Shown here: positions 34,780-45,749 of the stretch, in pieces
Layout of the letters: each line of letters begins with the position of its first letter
Position numbering within the stretch: the first letter of the stretch is position 1
DNA from: Aselliscus stoliczkanus
Taxonomy: Eukaryota > Chordata > Mammalia > Chiroptera > Hipposideridae
Assembly (NCBI GenBank): GCA_033961575.1
Contig: CM066732.1
Location: 80,595,187 to 80,659,186 of the forward strand
Length of the DNA: 64,000 bases
Direction of reading: 5' to 3'
Notes under the pieces: generated by a model
Database searches by the model: none
What the model was told of the DNA's origin: nothing
Seen by the model: the letters and a program-made list of their open reading frames with translations, nothing else
Translations under genes and position numbers: made by a program

Positions 34780-36235
34780 ATCAAAAAGTAGAGAGAATGA
34801 TATAATGAACCCCTAAATAGTCACCACCCAGCTTGGAAATTATTAATTTATGACCCATCTTATTTTATCTCTATTCCTAGCTACCTACTTTAGCTTCAGG
34901 TTTTTTTGAAGCCAGTTATCAATATGTATTAACTTCTATGTATTTGAGTATGAATTTCTAAAAGATAAGAACTCATTAGAAAAACATAACCACAGTACCA
35001 TTACCATACCTAAAACATAGCAATTTCTTATCAATTCCAAGTATGTAGTCAGTGGTCAAGTTTCTCTAATTTTTGTATAAAATTGTCTTGTAACTCATTA
35101 ATTTGAATCAGTATCCAAGTAAGGTCCATTCATTGTAAGTGGTTGATGATATCTCTTAAATATTTGTAATCTTTAATTTTATCTTCCATCTCTTTTTCAA
35201 TATTGACATTTATTTTTTTTAAAGAGAGAAAGAGAGAAAAACGATATTTTCTGATTACATATGCATGGTAATATTTACAATGTTTTTCTGTCTATTGTAT
35301 TCCCCAGAAATTGCAGTTAAATTTAAAAGCTTGATCAGATTGAGATTTTATTTTTTTGACAAGAATTGTTAATAGGTTGTGTGTGTTCTATCAGGGGGCA
35401 CATAATATTTGCTTGACTCTTTTTTTGTGTGTTTTAGCAACTATTACAAAATGGTATTATTCTATGATAATTCAGTCATTCACTTATATTTCTTAATTGA
35501 AATGCTACTATAAATAGAAACTTCCTATCAATAATTTGATTACCTTGATATATAATTTATATAGGAAATGCAGGATAAATGTCTATTGCCTTTATGTCCT
35601 AGTTCTCAAAATAGTAAGTTGGTCCTAGCCTTTTTCAAAGTTACCAATGAGTTTCTTTATTTTAAAACAATTATTATAAACTAATATATTGAAATATGTT
35701 TGATGTATTTCAATCTATTGTAATTATTCTTATTGATGTTAAAATTGTCCTATTTTTGTCCAATTGGAAGTTTCATTAGGTTGACTTCTGCATCTTTGAG
35801 AGCTTTCTAACTTTCTTATATGACAAGATATCCCAGCATCATCTTTTAAGTTTCCACACAGCACTCAGAATCACCCATTCTCCAAAGAGACTTTACTACT
35901 TGTATTGGGAAATGCTACTTAGAGACCACGCAAGGTTGCTAGGGGTGCTCATTGCTATATAGTCAGTCATTGTTTTTACATAGTTTCAGAAGACAAGGAT
36001 AAGAAATGTGTATTTTTTTAAAGAGAAACTTGATCGTGAGTTATATTTTTTTATTTATTTGAGTTCCGATTCAAATTCAGGCATATACGGTTTTTACCTA
36101 ACCTTATTGATCTTGCATTTGTTTCCTGTTTTTCTCATGCCAAAACTTGTTTTCAGTGATTATCATGTAAATCCTCATTTGCTTTTTCTCTCACTAAAAG
36201 ACAACAGTCTCACAGTAGCAGTATAACAGTCCTGA
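34780..36235 (-). mobile_element. old L1M 3' UTR, antisense
   Basis: Complementary L1M segments in order: GAGAATGATATAATGAACCC, GTCACCACCCAGCTTGGAAA, AACATAACCACAGTACCATT, ATCAGTATCCAAGTAAGGTC, TAAGTGGTTGATGATATCTC, TTGACAAGAATTGTTAATAG. The similarity weakens after about 35800. Some insertions (for example AAAGAGAGAAAGAGAG at about 35221) interrupt it. Confidence 0.7.
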
Positions 36236-36299
36236 CCTACAATATCAATCCTCAAACTATATAGTTAGTTATTTTTTCAAGTTTTGTTTTTTCAGACTT

Positions 36300-36720
36300 C
36301 AGAATATAACCAACTAGAGATACACAGTCAAATTCTTGTGTTTTAAAGTTACTGTAGATAGTTCCTCTCTTTGTGTGTGTTATGTCACCTGTCTCTTTAT
36401 GCATGGATTCCATACTGTTTTATTTATAGAATCTTTATTATATGTGCCAATAACTTCTAGGGAGAGATTACTCTCATCTCTATTTCAGAGTTATCTTTAT
36501 TTCAGAGTTAATACTACTATTTTTGTTTGTTTGCTTTTCCAACAGAACTCTGTTTAACTTTAGGGATTAAAAAAAAAAACCTGATATTTTTATTGTGTTG
36601 ACATACTTATAATGTTAAGTTTTCCCACCCAGGAACATAACATGTCTTTCAATTTGTTCACTTCCACTTTTATATCTTTTGGGATTTTTGTGGTGTCTTC
36701 TAGATATGAGAGATATTAAA
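36300..36720 (-). mobile_element. possible old L1 ORF2 fragment, antisense
   Basis: ATTTTTATTGTGTTGACATA, CTTATAATGTTAAGTTTTCC, CACCCAGGAACATAACATGT and CTTTCAATTTGTTCACTTCC follow the complement of the L1 ORF2 C-terminal coding region. The upstream part (36340-36560) is consistent but weakly matched. Confidence 0.45.
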
Positions 36721-37624
36721 AAGGTGAACAGTAGGACTGGAATATGAATGCAGAAATAGAGAAAACCATGGTTTCCAGTCTCTCTTATTAGAGAATTATT
36801 TATTTTCTGTTTGTTCGACAGAAATGGGCTCATTTAAAGAGATTAACACAGAGAATAATGGTTAGTTTTTATTTTAATAGCAGACCTTAGTTCTGTCTAA
36901 GCTTTAGAAGCAGCTAAATATATAAATCAAATTTATATAGGAACAAATATTATTGAAAGAAATTAGAAATGCTCCCTGAGAGAGTAAATCACATAGATAA
37001 TTATTCACTTAGTCATGGCATGAAAAAAAAAAAAAGTTCCTTTTAGTGCACTGTGGACAGTCCTGAATTTGTGATCCTGATTTATCTCTCTGTATTTTTG
37101 TATATGCTGTACCATTTTTCTAAACAGATTCTTCTCCTATCGCCCACCTAACAAATTTCTAGTCATCCTTCAAGACCCAGTTTAAACGTTACCACGTCAG
37201 GACCAATTTGAATATCTTCAACATACAGGTGAATAAGAGGAGGTATGATGACCCAAAGGATATATTCAAAGTGAGATGAAAGCCAAAAACATAGCTTCAG
37301 CAATGCCTATATTTAGCGAGTAAGTCCCCTTTCTTTAGGAAGAAGCTCCATGAAGGAGACTGAGAAGGAATTTTTAGAATTATAGAATGAAAACAACTGG
37401 GAATTTTGTTCCAGAGACCAATTAAAGTGAAAAATTGTTAATGAGAAAATTCAAATACTAGCAAGTTAAATAGGAGGAAGAGGAAGCCCAAAAAGACACA
37501 CTTGAGTCTTACTGATGAATCACTTTAGAGTTGTTGAATACTGCTAGGTAGTTACTCTTCTTCACCCCTACCCTCAGATTCCTTCGGAACTACTCTGAAG
37601 ACTTGAAACTTTGTTCATCACTGC
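36721..37624. other. unassigned, short L2-like piece near 37150
   Basis: At about 37159-37190 TCTAGTCATCCTTCAAGACC followed by CAGTTTAAACGTTACC matches the L2 3' half in sense orientation. Oligo-A at 37023-37035. Nothing else recognised. Confidence 0.4.
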
Positions 37625-37656
<32 letters not shown>

Positions 37657-37810
37657 ACACACATGCACATGCACACAACACACACACACACACCACACAC
37701 ACACACCACACACACACATGCACACAACACACACATACCACACACACACACACGCACACACCACACACACCACACACACACACACATGTACACAACACAC
37801 ACACACACAC
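37625..37810. repeat. interrupted (CA)n microsatellite, 186 bp
   Basis: CA repeat broken at intervals by CC, AT and GC steps (CACACCACACAC, CACATGCACA). The interruptions recur about every 20-40 bp, so it has a higher-order, minisatellite-like pattern. Frames of up to 169 codons that pass through it are low-complexity artefacts. Confidence 0.95.
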
Positions 37811-38450
37811 TTCCATATAGAGACAACTAAATGGATTAGATTGATAGTTTGAGATGAAGTTTAAGAAGATAAAAGATCCTGGGGGTACAGGGCATTGAGG
37901 AGGCATGGCAACATTAAAAGGAACTGTTAGAAAAGGGATTTTTTCATGTGTCTTCCTGGAAGAAGAAGAAGAAGGACATCCCCTTAAAGAGAAAAAGTAA
38001 AAAACTTCTGCCCACCATTCTCTGTATTTGATATGTACTTGATTATTTAATAATAACAAATTTTCCACAATATCAAATGTCAAGGGTTACAAAGGAAGAA
38101 GATAGGACTATAGCTTGAAAAGCTAGTAGAATGGAGGAAACAATTTTGATAGTCTGAAGGAAGGGGACGGGAGAAAGGAACACTCTGCAAAGGCAGAAGA
38201 GAAGATCAAATTAATGGAGTGGAGTATGAGAAGAGGGTATTTATATGTTCATTTACATGTTTGTATGTATATGGTGTGTATATGTGCGTGTGTCTGTGTG
38301 TGCTGGAACTGGGAAGAAAGAGATTGGGTCAGGGCAATATTTTGATTTCACATTCAATCCTTTGGAACAATAACTCTGGTATATAGGCTATTAATATACA
38401 ATATCCCTATATACCTCTCGAATGTACTAATCAAGAATATTGATCTTTTT
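37811..38450. other. unassigned sequence
   Basis: A short GT-rich stretch (38281-38303) only. No gene or repeat family recognised. Confidence 0.4.
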
Positions 38451-38995
38451 CACTATAACATTTTATTTTATTTATTTATTTTTAAATTGGGGAATTGGGG
38501 GAGGGGAACAGTGGTGGGGAATTGGGGGAGTGGACCAGCCAAGTTGTTGTTCTTCAGTCTTTGTTGTGGAGGGCGCCAGTTGCCATCTGGCTGCCCCTCA
38601 GCAGCTCGTGGCCTCTAATCTCAAGGTGCTGTGTTACAGTTTTAGTTGTGTGTGGGCATAGCCACCACCCCATGTGGGAATCAAACCAGCAGCCTTGTTG
38701 TTAAGAGTGTATGCTCTATCCACTGAGCCCTCTGGGTGGCAGTTCATCTCAAGGTGTGGAGTTCAGTCTTAGTTGCAGGTGGGCATAGCCCACCATCGAA
38801 CAGGCAGTCTTGTTGTTAGGAGCATGTGCTCTCACCAGCTGAGCCATCCTGCCACCTGTTGGCAGCTCAGCTCGGATACAGCATCACTGGCCCATGTGGG
38901 AATTGAACCGGTGGCCCTATTGCTCAGAGCTCATGCTCTTAAGCTAACTCTTAACCAACTGAGCCACTTGGCTGGCCCCCACTATAACATTTTAT
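38451..38995 (-). mobile_element. three-unit tRNA-derived SINE with 16-bp target duplication
   Basis: CACTATAACATTTTAT is repeated perfectly at 38451-38466 and 38980-38995. On the minus strand the element starts GGGGGCCAGCCAAGTGGCTC at 38979 and contains three successive tRNA-like units: A-box-like TGGCTCAG text near 38963, 38848 and 38735 (the last as GGGCTCAG), each followed by a B-box-like GGTTCAATTCCC, TGTTCGATGG or GGTTTGATTCCC. The 3' end carries the AAGACTGAAGAACAACAACT motif, two CCCCCAATTCCCCA words and an (AAAT)n tail. This is the only three-unit copy in the window. Confidence 0.93.
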
Positions 38996-39410
38996 AAATC
39001 CCATTTGTTTTATATTTCTACAAACATAGAAATACCTCACTCTATTGCACTGTGACAATTCATAGAGAAAACTTTCTTAGGATTACACATGGCAAAGAAA
39101 GAATGTTTCCTCTATCCTATATATAGAAAATTCATGATATTCTCCCTAGATATAGAATTGGCAATATATGCTTTTGCCTGTCTTTTTATTAGTCTCAGTA
39201 TATTGGCAACATGGGATGCATTTTTAAGTGAAGACCACTTAGGGAGTGCATAGGAAACCTTCGAGCAAAATGAATTGGCTAGATAGTGCTATACTGTTTT
39301 CATAATGCACCTTTCTGCAGTCAAGCCTCAAAGAGGGCAAGGGTAACATATTTCCTTTTTAATTTCAGAACAATGAAAACATTATTTACTCAGTAGACAA
39401 TTTTTATTTT
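38996..39410. other. unassigned sequence
   Basis: No gene or repeat family recognised. Confidence 0.4.
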
Positions 39411-39800
39411 GTTTCACGAAGTCTTTGAGAAGTAGGATGTCTGCAAGATCTGTGCAAGTTGAATCACTACTAGAAGGCCTCCTCTGTATGTTGTCACCAG
39501 AGCATCCAGAAGTTTTATCCTGCCTGGAACGTTTTTTGCACATGATTCTTTTTCTTAGTCTGAAACTACATCTAGGACAAGTCTTTTGTTCTCATTGCTG
39601 CCAAAACTCCCATTTTCCAGCAGTGACCTCAGTTTAGCACCTGCTCATAAGATGTGTTTGCACATCGTTGGTACTTTATGGTGACATATATACATTCCCA
39701 TCAAAGAGACTGTCATAGAATTCAGGAGATGTTAAAATTTTTCCATCTGTGTGTGTGAAAGTGACGTTTCCTGTTAATTTTGTTCTCTTGCTGAACTCTC
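39411..39800 (-). other. unassigned, possible coding remnant on the minus strand
   Basis: From about 39598 to 39411 the minus strand is open for roughly 60 codons and includes a Cys-x-x-Cys pair (TCPRCSFRLRKR) in a basic, Ser-rich context. A second open stretch, in another frame, lies at about 39780-39685. Neither matches a family I can name and there are no convincing splice sites. It could be a decayed processed pseudogene or chance. Confidence 0.2.
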
Positions 39801-40189
39801 CAAGCAAAAGCCTTCTGTGGGAGGCAGAAAATGATGTCGTTACAGTCATAGCATAAAATTTTCAACCTTTAGAAGGAGACATATTGTGGCATATATTTCA
39901 CTACTTTTAAAAGAAGTGAAATAAAAACTTGGAGGATGATATCAATTTTATATTTTCACTTGGGGGGGTGGGTTCCAGAGCCTTAAGAATGAATCCAGGG
40001 CTAAAATTCCTCTAGCAGATGGGTTTTCTCTGAGCTGTAGGAGAGGCAAGCCCCTTGGTGAATGTTTGTGTTTATGAGACCAACAGGGACTTGGCTATTT
40101 CATTTTGGAAATAGTAAGACGTTATGCAGGCCAAATAATGTAGGGCAAGTGATTTAAAATAAAAAGAAATCAAACTTCTGATTCCAGCT
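39801..40189. other. unassigned sequence
   Basis: G-run GGGGGGG at 39962-39968. Nothing else recognised. Confidence 0.4.
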
Positions 40190-40950
40190 CTGACATGTAG
40201 AAAGCTTAGAAGTTGTCAATTCCATTTTTATAACCAGAAAAATGCTGAACACACTGAAAATGAGTGACTTCATGGACCTACCAGAGAAGTGCAGTGGCAG
40301 AGCAGATTGCCACCCTAAAGCCCAGAAAGATAGGTAGATATGGAGTCATAGCTTCTATCTCATTTTCTCAAGAAGAAGCCACTGGAGCTATGAATGCTGG
40401 AAACCATTAAGTAGTAATTTGGGTGAATTGTTAGAGGTTGAGTATGAAGTAAGGTACAAATGAAGGACTTCTGGGACCTGCAATATATTAAGGGGAATCC
40501 TGCACTTTCTTGGATTTTACCTCTAGGAAATATACCAAGTTCTCAAATTGAAGAGCCAAGAAAGATCCCCTCCTGGCTCTCACAGGGGAGGAGGAAATTA
40601 GCCATTTTGAAATACTCCAAGAGTGTTCCCAAATGAAGGGCCTCTCCTCAGGGGAAAGACTTTCCCAGAGCCTTAGCTACCTAAGGGGAAGACATTCTCC
40701 TCATTCCAGCCCCCTGTGGCTTTCCTGTTACACCTAAGTGGAAAAAAATCCAATAATTCTAACTTGTGATGGTTACAGCTCATATGCACATGTCCACTAA
40801 AACATAGGGATTTGATCATAATATTTATTGTAGACTGTTTTTTTCTCACCCATTCCCTATTATCACATCAACAGGGATACATTAAATAATAACATTATAG
40901 CTCAAGGAGCTGAAAGACAGAATTTATCTAAAACAGGAAAGTCAAACACC

Positions 40951-40974
40951 AAAAAAAAAAAAAAAAAAAAAAAA
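40951..40974. repeat. poly-A tract, 24 bp
   Basis: Uninterrupted A run within the HAL1/L1M-type 5' region. It is not preceded by a recognisable retrocopy. Confidence 0.95.
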
Positions 40975-41347
40975 GGACATTAAAAGAATTGGAAGCCTCT
41001 GGCACTTACAGTTATAGCCAAAACATTAAACACAGCCCTACTCCTAACTACGTTAACATAAGACCTTACGCTAAAGATCTGCTTACCTCAGTTTCTATTA
41101 TCTGACACATTATATCTGGCTTTCAACAAATAATTACAAGGCATGCTAAAAGACAAGAGAAAAACACAGTCTGAAGAAAAAACAAGCATCAAACAAGATT
41201 CAGACACAGGTGTTGGAATTATGAGACAAGGAATTTAAAATAACTATGATTAATATGTTCAGGGTGCTAATGGAAAAAGTAGACAGAATGGAAGAACAGA
41301 CGGTAAAGGTAATCAGAGGGATGCAAACTCTAGGAAAGAATCAAAAA

Positions 41348-41455
41348 AATACGCTAGATCTCCTTCCAGAGTTGTACATCTGAAACTTATGTAACTTTAC
41401 TAACAATTGTCACCCCAATAAACTTTAATTTAAAAAAAAAAAAGAATATGCTAGA
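41348..41455 (+). mobile_element. 85-bp 5'-truncated L1 insertion
   Basis: Only the last bases of an L1 3' UTR were inserted (41359-41443: GAGTTGTACATCTGAAACTT, ATGTAACTTTACTAACAATT, CACCCCAATAAACTTTAATT, then a 12-nt A tail). The host-element sequence is duplicated on both sides as AATACGCTAGA (41348-41358) and AATATGCTAGA (41445-41455), differing at one base. The surrounding LINE reads straight on past the duplication. Confidence 0.85.
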
Positions 41456-41572
41456 AATCCATAGAGAAATGACTGATTCCAGGTTTGGGGTGGGAAATAT
41501 GCAACATTAGCCTGGCTTGTCTTATAGCACCAAAAATTAGAGAAGTGCTACATATGTATGCACATGCGCGTG

Positions 41573-41601
<29 letters not shown>
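41573..41601. repeat. (CA)n microsatellite
   Basis: CA repeat of about 29 bp preceded by an alternating ATGCACATGCGCGTG stretch. Confidence 0.95.
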
Positions 41602-41603
<2 letters not shown>

Positions 41604-41770
41604 ACACTCACACTGATGGGAGTATTTTAAAAGGGATACAGGATCCAACTAAAAGAGTGCTTAGTATATGGGAATAGAAGCATGAGCAGAGAAATAAATA
41701 AGATAATATTGGACTTTAGCCAAAGTATAAAATAAATACCCGTAAGTCCATACTAATATAAACAATGACT

Positions 41771-42253
41771 AAAAAAATAAATGAGGGGGGCCAGCTGAGT
41801 AGTGCATTGGTTAAGAGTTGGCTTGGGACGTCAGCTCTGAGCAGCAGGGCCTTGGTTTGGATCCCATATTAGGGCCAGTGATGCTGCGCCCTCTACAGCT
41901 AAGATGGTGAACAACAGCTCGACCTGGAGCTGGGCTGCCATTGGTCGCCGACATAGGCTGCAGCCCCTGCTGCCCTGAGCTACCCTGTGTGGCCAGCAGC
42001 CAGCGAGCTGCCAGGAGCCTCCGTGAGTGGCCATCCTGGCCAGCGACCGATCTGCCTCACCCGGGAAGAGCACAATAATGATACCAATATGGGCGAGTGA
42101 AGCAAGGTCCTCCACAACTAGACTGAAGAACAAAAGGACAGCAACTTGTCTGTTCCCCTTCCCCGATTCCCCAATGCTGTTTCCCTCCCCCAATTCCCCA
42201 ATTAAAAAAAAAAAATCTTTAAAAAATAAAAAAAAAAAAAAATTAATGAGGGA
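41771..42253 (+). mobile_element. bipartite tRNA-derived SINE (long form), sense
   Basis: The head starts at about 41788 (GGGGCCAGCTGAGTAGTGCA), with a B-box-like TTGGTTTGGATCCCAT at about 41851. It is followed by a GC-rich body, AACTAGACTGAAGAACAAAA, GACAGCAACTTGTCTGTTCC, two CCCCGATTCC/CCCCAATTCC words and an A tail interrupted by TCTTT (42204-42240). Flanks show a diverged duplication of AAATAAATGAGGG and AAATTAATGAGGG. It lies within the HAL1/L1M-type element. This is the sense-strand reference copy for the long form. Confidence 0.92.
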
Positions 42254-43010
42254 GAAGGGACAAAAACTCTTCTAGAAGAAGTCTATGTAATTTGTGTAGA
42301 TATTTTTTTCCTCAAAGAAATGAAACATATTCCTCTAGACTTAAATGAGGGCTATGCTTAGTGACTCCTTCCCAAAAAGCACACTATGGAAAAGGTAAAA
42401 ATAATTACATACTTTAAAGTGGAGAAACCTGAGAAACATTACCTCTGTCAGATGATCAAAGTCAACATCAGCAGTGATGTCATGTTGATAATATGTACCA
42501 TTGATTTGATGTGAGGATAATGGCACTTCACTTCTGTAGTCTTCCTCTCAAGAACACATAACCCCAATTCTCCTAATGAGAAGTACATCAGACAAATCCC
42601 AGTAGAGGAGCATTTTACAAAATACTTAATCAGTACTCTTCAAAAGTGTCAAGATCATCAAAAACAAGGGAACTCTGATAATTGAAAAAGTAAAGAGTAG
42701 TCTAAGGGGATTTGACAAATAAATGTGATATGATATTTTGGATGGGATACTGGAACAATAACACAAAAATGACATTGAGTAAAAACTAAGGAATCTGAAT
42801 TATGAGCTTCAGTTAAAAATAGTGTGTCAATATTGGTTCATTAATTGTAATAAATGTACTATACTAATGCAAGATGTTAATATTAGAGGCAACTGGGTGC
42901 AGAGTTTATGGGAAATCACTACTACCTTCATAATTCTTTTGCTATTTGAAAATGTTCTAAAAATAAAGTTTCTTAACAAAATACACTACTTAATTCACGT
43001 GAAATAGAAT

Positions 43011-43959
43011 AAAGAACCCCCAAATAATTAGTTATTAAAAATATCACATCAAGAAAAAAATATATAAGAAGGATTAAAATCATTCACACTGACGAGTAAA
43101 TGAGTTTGATAACTAGTAGTCAATATAGAGGTGACCATAAGCTTCCACATTTTTACTCTACATATTAAGATAAATGAGAGAATAGATCATTCTCTAACTT
43201 TCTGTCTGATTGTATTGTGCAATTTACGTTTTTGCTTTCAGGATCCTAAAATGTTCTTTGTTTTAAATAATATTTCCCCTTATAATAAAATTAATACATA
43301 TACATTATAGAAAATTTGGGAAGTATAAAGAGGAAAATAACACCAACAATTTCACCTTCTACTGATAACAAGTTTTTAAAGTTTTAGCATTTTATTTTCT
43401 AGCCATAGCATTTTGTTTTAGTAAAATATTTCAGATATTATATAGAATAAGCATTTCTATATTAATTTCATATTTAAAACATTACCAAACCTCAATTAGG
43501 TAATTCTGCCTCAGAGTGTGTTCTACAGTTTGAGTACATTGCATCATAGAGTAACTATTTTTGAGAAATAGAAATAATTTTGCACATAATTATGTTAGTG
43601 TGAAGATATATGAACTATGCCTACATAATGATATTTTGCCTGAATGCATTTAGTAATCAAATACAATAATTGAGTTTTAAAACTATCTAAACCGATTGAC
43701 ATCCTAGACATAAAAATAAAGAAGGAAGCATGAAATGAGTGAGGGCAGTGGGTGCAGGAGGGCTGGCTTCTGTTCATAAGGTTCCAGGGAGTTAGAATTT
43801 TCAGGATCAAGAGGAGCCCTGAACTTTTATAGTTACTGCAGAAAGGGCATAATGATATCAATGCCAACAAGGCAAATGGCAGATGTAAAGTTGAAAATTT
43901 TACAGTGTGGTAGGATGGAGGTCAATTCACGAACACACTGAATTCAGGGGCCTTTTTTT
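43011..43959. other. unassigned, possible old repeat at 43290-43480
   Basis: The stretch TTATAGAAAATTTGGGAAGT then ATAAAGAGGAAAATAACACC resembles an old widespread mammalian repeat segment also glimpsed near 51700, but I could not assign a family. No gene recognised. Confidence 0.35.
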
Positions 43960-45019
43960 TTCTTTTTAAACTGCTATCCTGGTAACACGAAAGTCATGGA
44001 AACAGCAGTTCTTACCTGTGGAGCTCTCCTATGTCTCTTGGTAACTACTGCCAGTGGTAGCCCAAAGATCAGGAGAAGTGACTATCTAATTATGTAGATG
44101 AATTTGGCAAAGAAACAAAAAAAGTGGCTTTGCCTTAGTCCCATGGGTATCAAGTCTGTTCATGAAAAAGGTTTTTATGAGACCTCTTCGTGCCCTAGGT
44201 AGGTAACTGTGCAGTTGAGTCTCCAAATAGTTTTATACTTTGCAGCCCTAACTGCATTGCAGTAGAAATCCAAAATTGGCAAGACTGGCAGGTGGATAAA
44301 GAGAGTCACAACTTACAAGAGTGAAACCCATGAGCAGACACCTCTGTGGGAACCGGCACCAGGGTAAGAAAACCCAAATTATAGTTGACAAATTGCTGGA
44401 GGCTATGTGTAGACAAGTCTGAGCATTTAAATCTCTAGGGACACCCAGTCAGAGGTAAACTTTACCCCTAGGAGCTCTTCAGGTCCTCACAGTGAGTATC
44501 AGAGAAAATCCCCTCATGCTTCTGGCATGGGGAGGTAAAAGTGAACAATTTTGAAAAACAGCAGAGCATTCTGTTCTTAACAAGGCCTGACCTCAGAAGA
44601 AACTGGTTAACCAGAGCCTATCCTTGCTGGGGTTTTATCAGAGCCTAACTGACCTGGACAAAGAGAAATTCCCAGTCCCAGCATGCTCAAGCTATCCTGT
44701 CCCACCTAAGAAGGTAAGAGGGGAGAAAAACCAAAAAGCCATTGTGAAGTTCACAGCCTAGGGGCACAAGCTCACCTAAGACTGAGACCTAATCATAGGA
44801 TCATAGAACCACCCCTGCCCTCACACCTTACTAATATGTTATGAAAGGCCTATTTAACACAGCTCCTTTTACCCAGTACAGCATGTCTACCTTTCAACAA
44901 CAACAACAAAAAGTTATAAGGCATACTGTCAAGAAAACACACACCTACACACAGTTTGAGTAGACTGAACAAGCATCAGAGTCAAATATGGCAGGAATAT
45001 TGGAATTATCAGAAGCGAA

Positions 45020-45745
45020 ATTTTTTTTAAAGGCTAGGATTAATATGCTAAGGGTTTTAATGGAAAAAAGTAGAACACATGTAAGATTGGATAGATAATA
45101 TAAGCAGAGAGATGGAATATCTAAGAAAGAATAAAGAAGAAATGCCAGAAGTCAAAAACAATGTAACAGAAATACAGAATACCTTCGTGGGCTTATCAAT
45201 AGACTGGAAACAGCAGAGGAAAGAATCTCTGAGTTTCAAGATATGACAATAGAAATTTTCAAAACTGAACAGCAAAAAGAAAAAGACTGAAAAAAAGTAG
45301 AATATTCAAGAACTGTGGGACAATGACAAAATGTGTAACATATATGTAATGGCAATACCATTGGAAGCAATAATGACTGAAAATTTCCCTGAATTAACAT
45401 CCCACACTAAACCATAGATCCAGGAAGCCCAGAGGACAATAAGTGGGATAAATATCAAGAATCCTGCACCTAGACATATCATATTCAAATTCAGAAAATC
45501 AGAGATAAAGAAAAAACCCTGAAGAAGCTGGGGAGGAGGGGGGATATATTACCTGTCGAGGAACAAAAATAACATCCAGCTTCTCCTCAGAAGCTATGCA
45601 AGCAAGAAGAGAGTAAAGCGAAATATTTAGTGTCGAGAGTAAAAAGCAACTAAACTAGAATTCTGTATCTTGTGAAATTAAACTTCAAAAATGAGGGAGA
45701 AATAAAGACTTTCTCAAACAAAAAGTAAGAGAATAAATAGAAAAA
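45020..45745 (+). pseudogene. L1M/HAL1 ORF1 relic
   Basis: The DNA follows the ORF1 coding region of old L1/HAL1 elements: coiled-coil part (AAAGAATAAAGAAGAAATGC at about 45124), RRM-like middle (AAGAACTGTGGGACAATGAC at about 45308), and C-terminal domain (AAGAAGAGAGTAAAGCGAAA at about 45603; TTCTGTATCTTGTGAAATTA; GAGAAATAAAGACTTTCTCA at about 45697). ORF1 protein is the nucleic-acid-binding chaperone of L1 RNPs. This copy has frame breaks and cannot encode it. Confidence 0.75.
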
Positions 45746-45749
45746 AACT

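Larger units (their letters stand above)
40190..43010 (+). mobile_element. HAL1/L1M-type LINE with nested insertions
   Basis: The left part (about 40190-40900) is a 5' UTR-like region similar to that of the next element. From 40915 to 41480 it follows the start of the HAL1/L1M ORF1 region (AAGGCATGCTAAAAGACAAG; CACAGTCTGAAGAAAAAACA; TGTTGGAATTATGAGACAAG). From about 42480 to 43010 it matches the 3' UTR (TGATGTGAGGATAATGGCAC, CAAGAACACATAACCCCAAT, GTGTCAAGATCATCAAAAAC, ATTGGTTCATTAATTGTAAT). ORF2 is absent. Inside it sit a tiny L1 insertion, a (CA)n and a bipartite SINE. The middle part (41480-41770) is unclear. Confidence 0.7.

Noticed and set aside
37574..38083. 169-codon minus-strand open frame
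   Set aside because: Driven by the (CA)n tract; the encoded Cys-Val runs are low-complexity.
41831..42193. 120-codon minus-strand open frame
   Set aside because: Antisense strand of the bipartite SINE.
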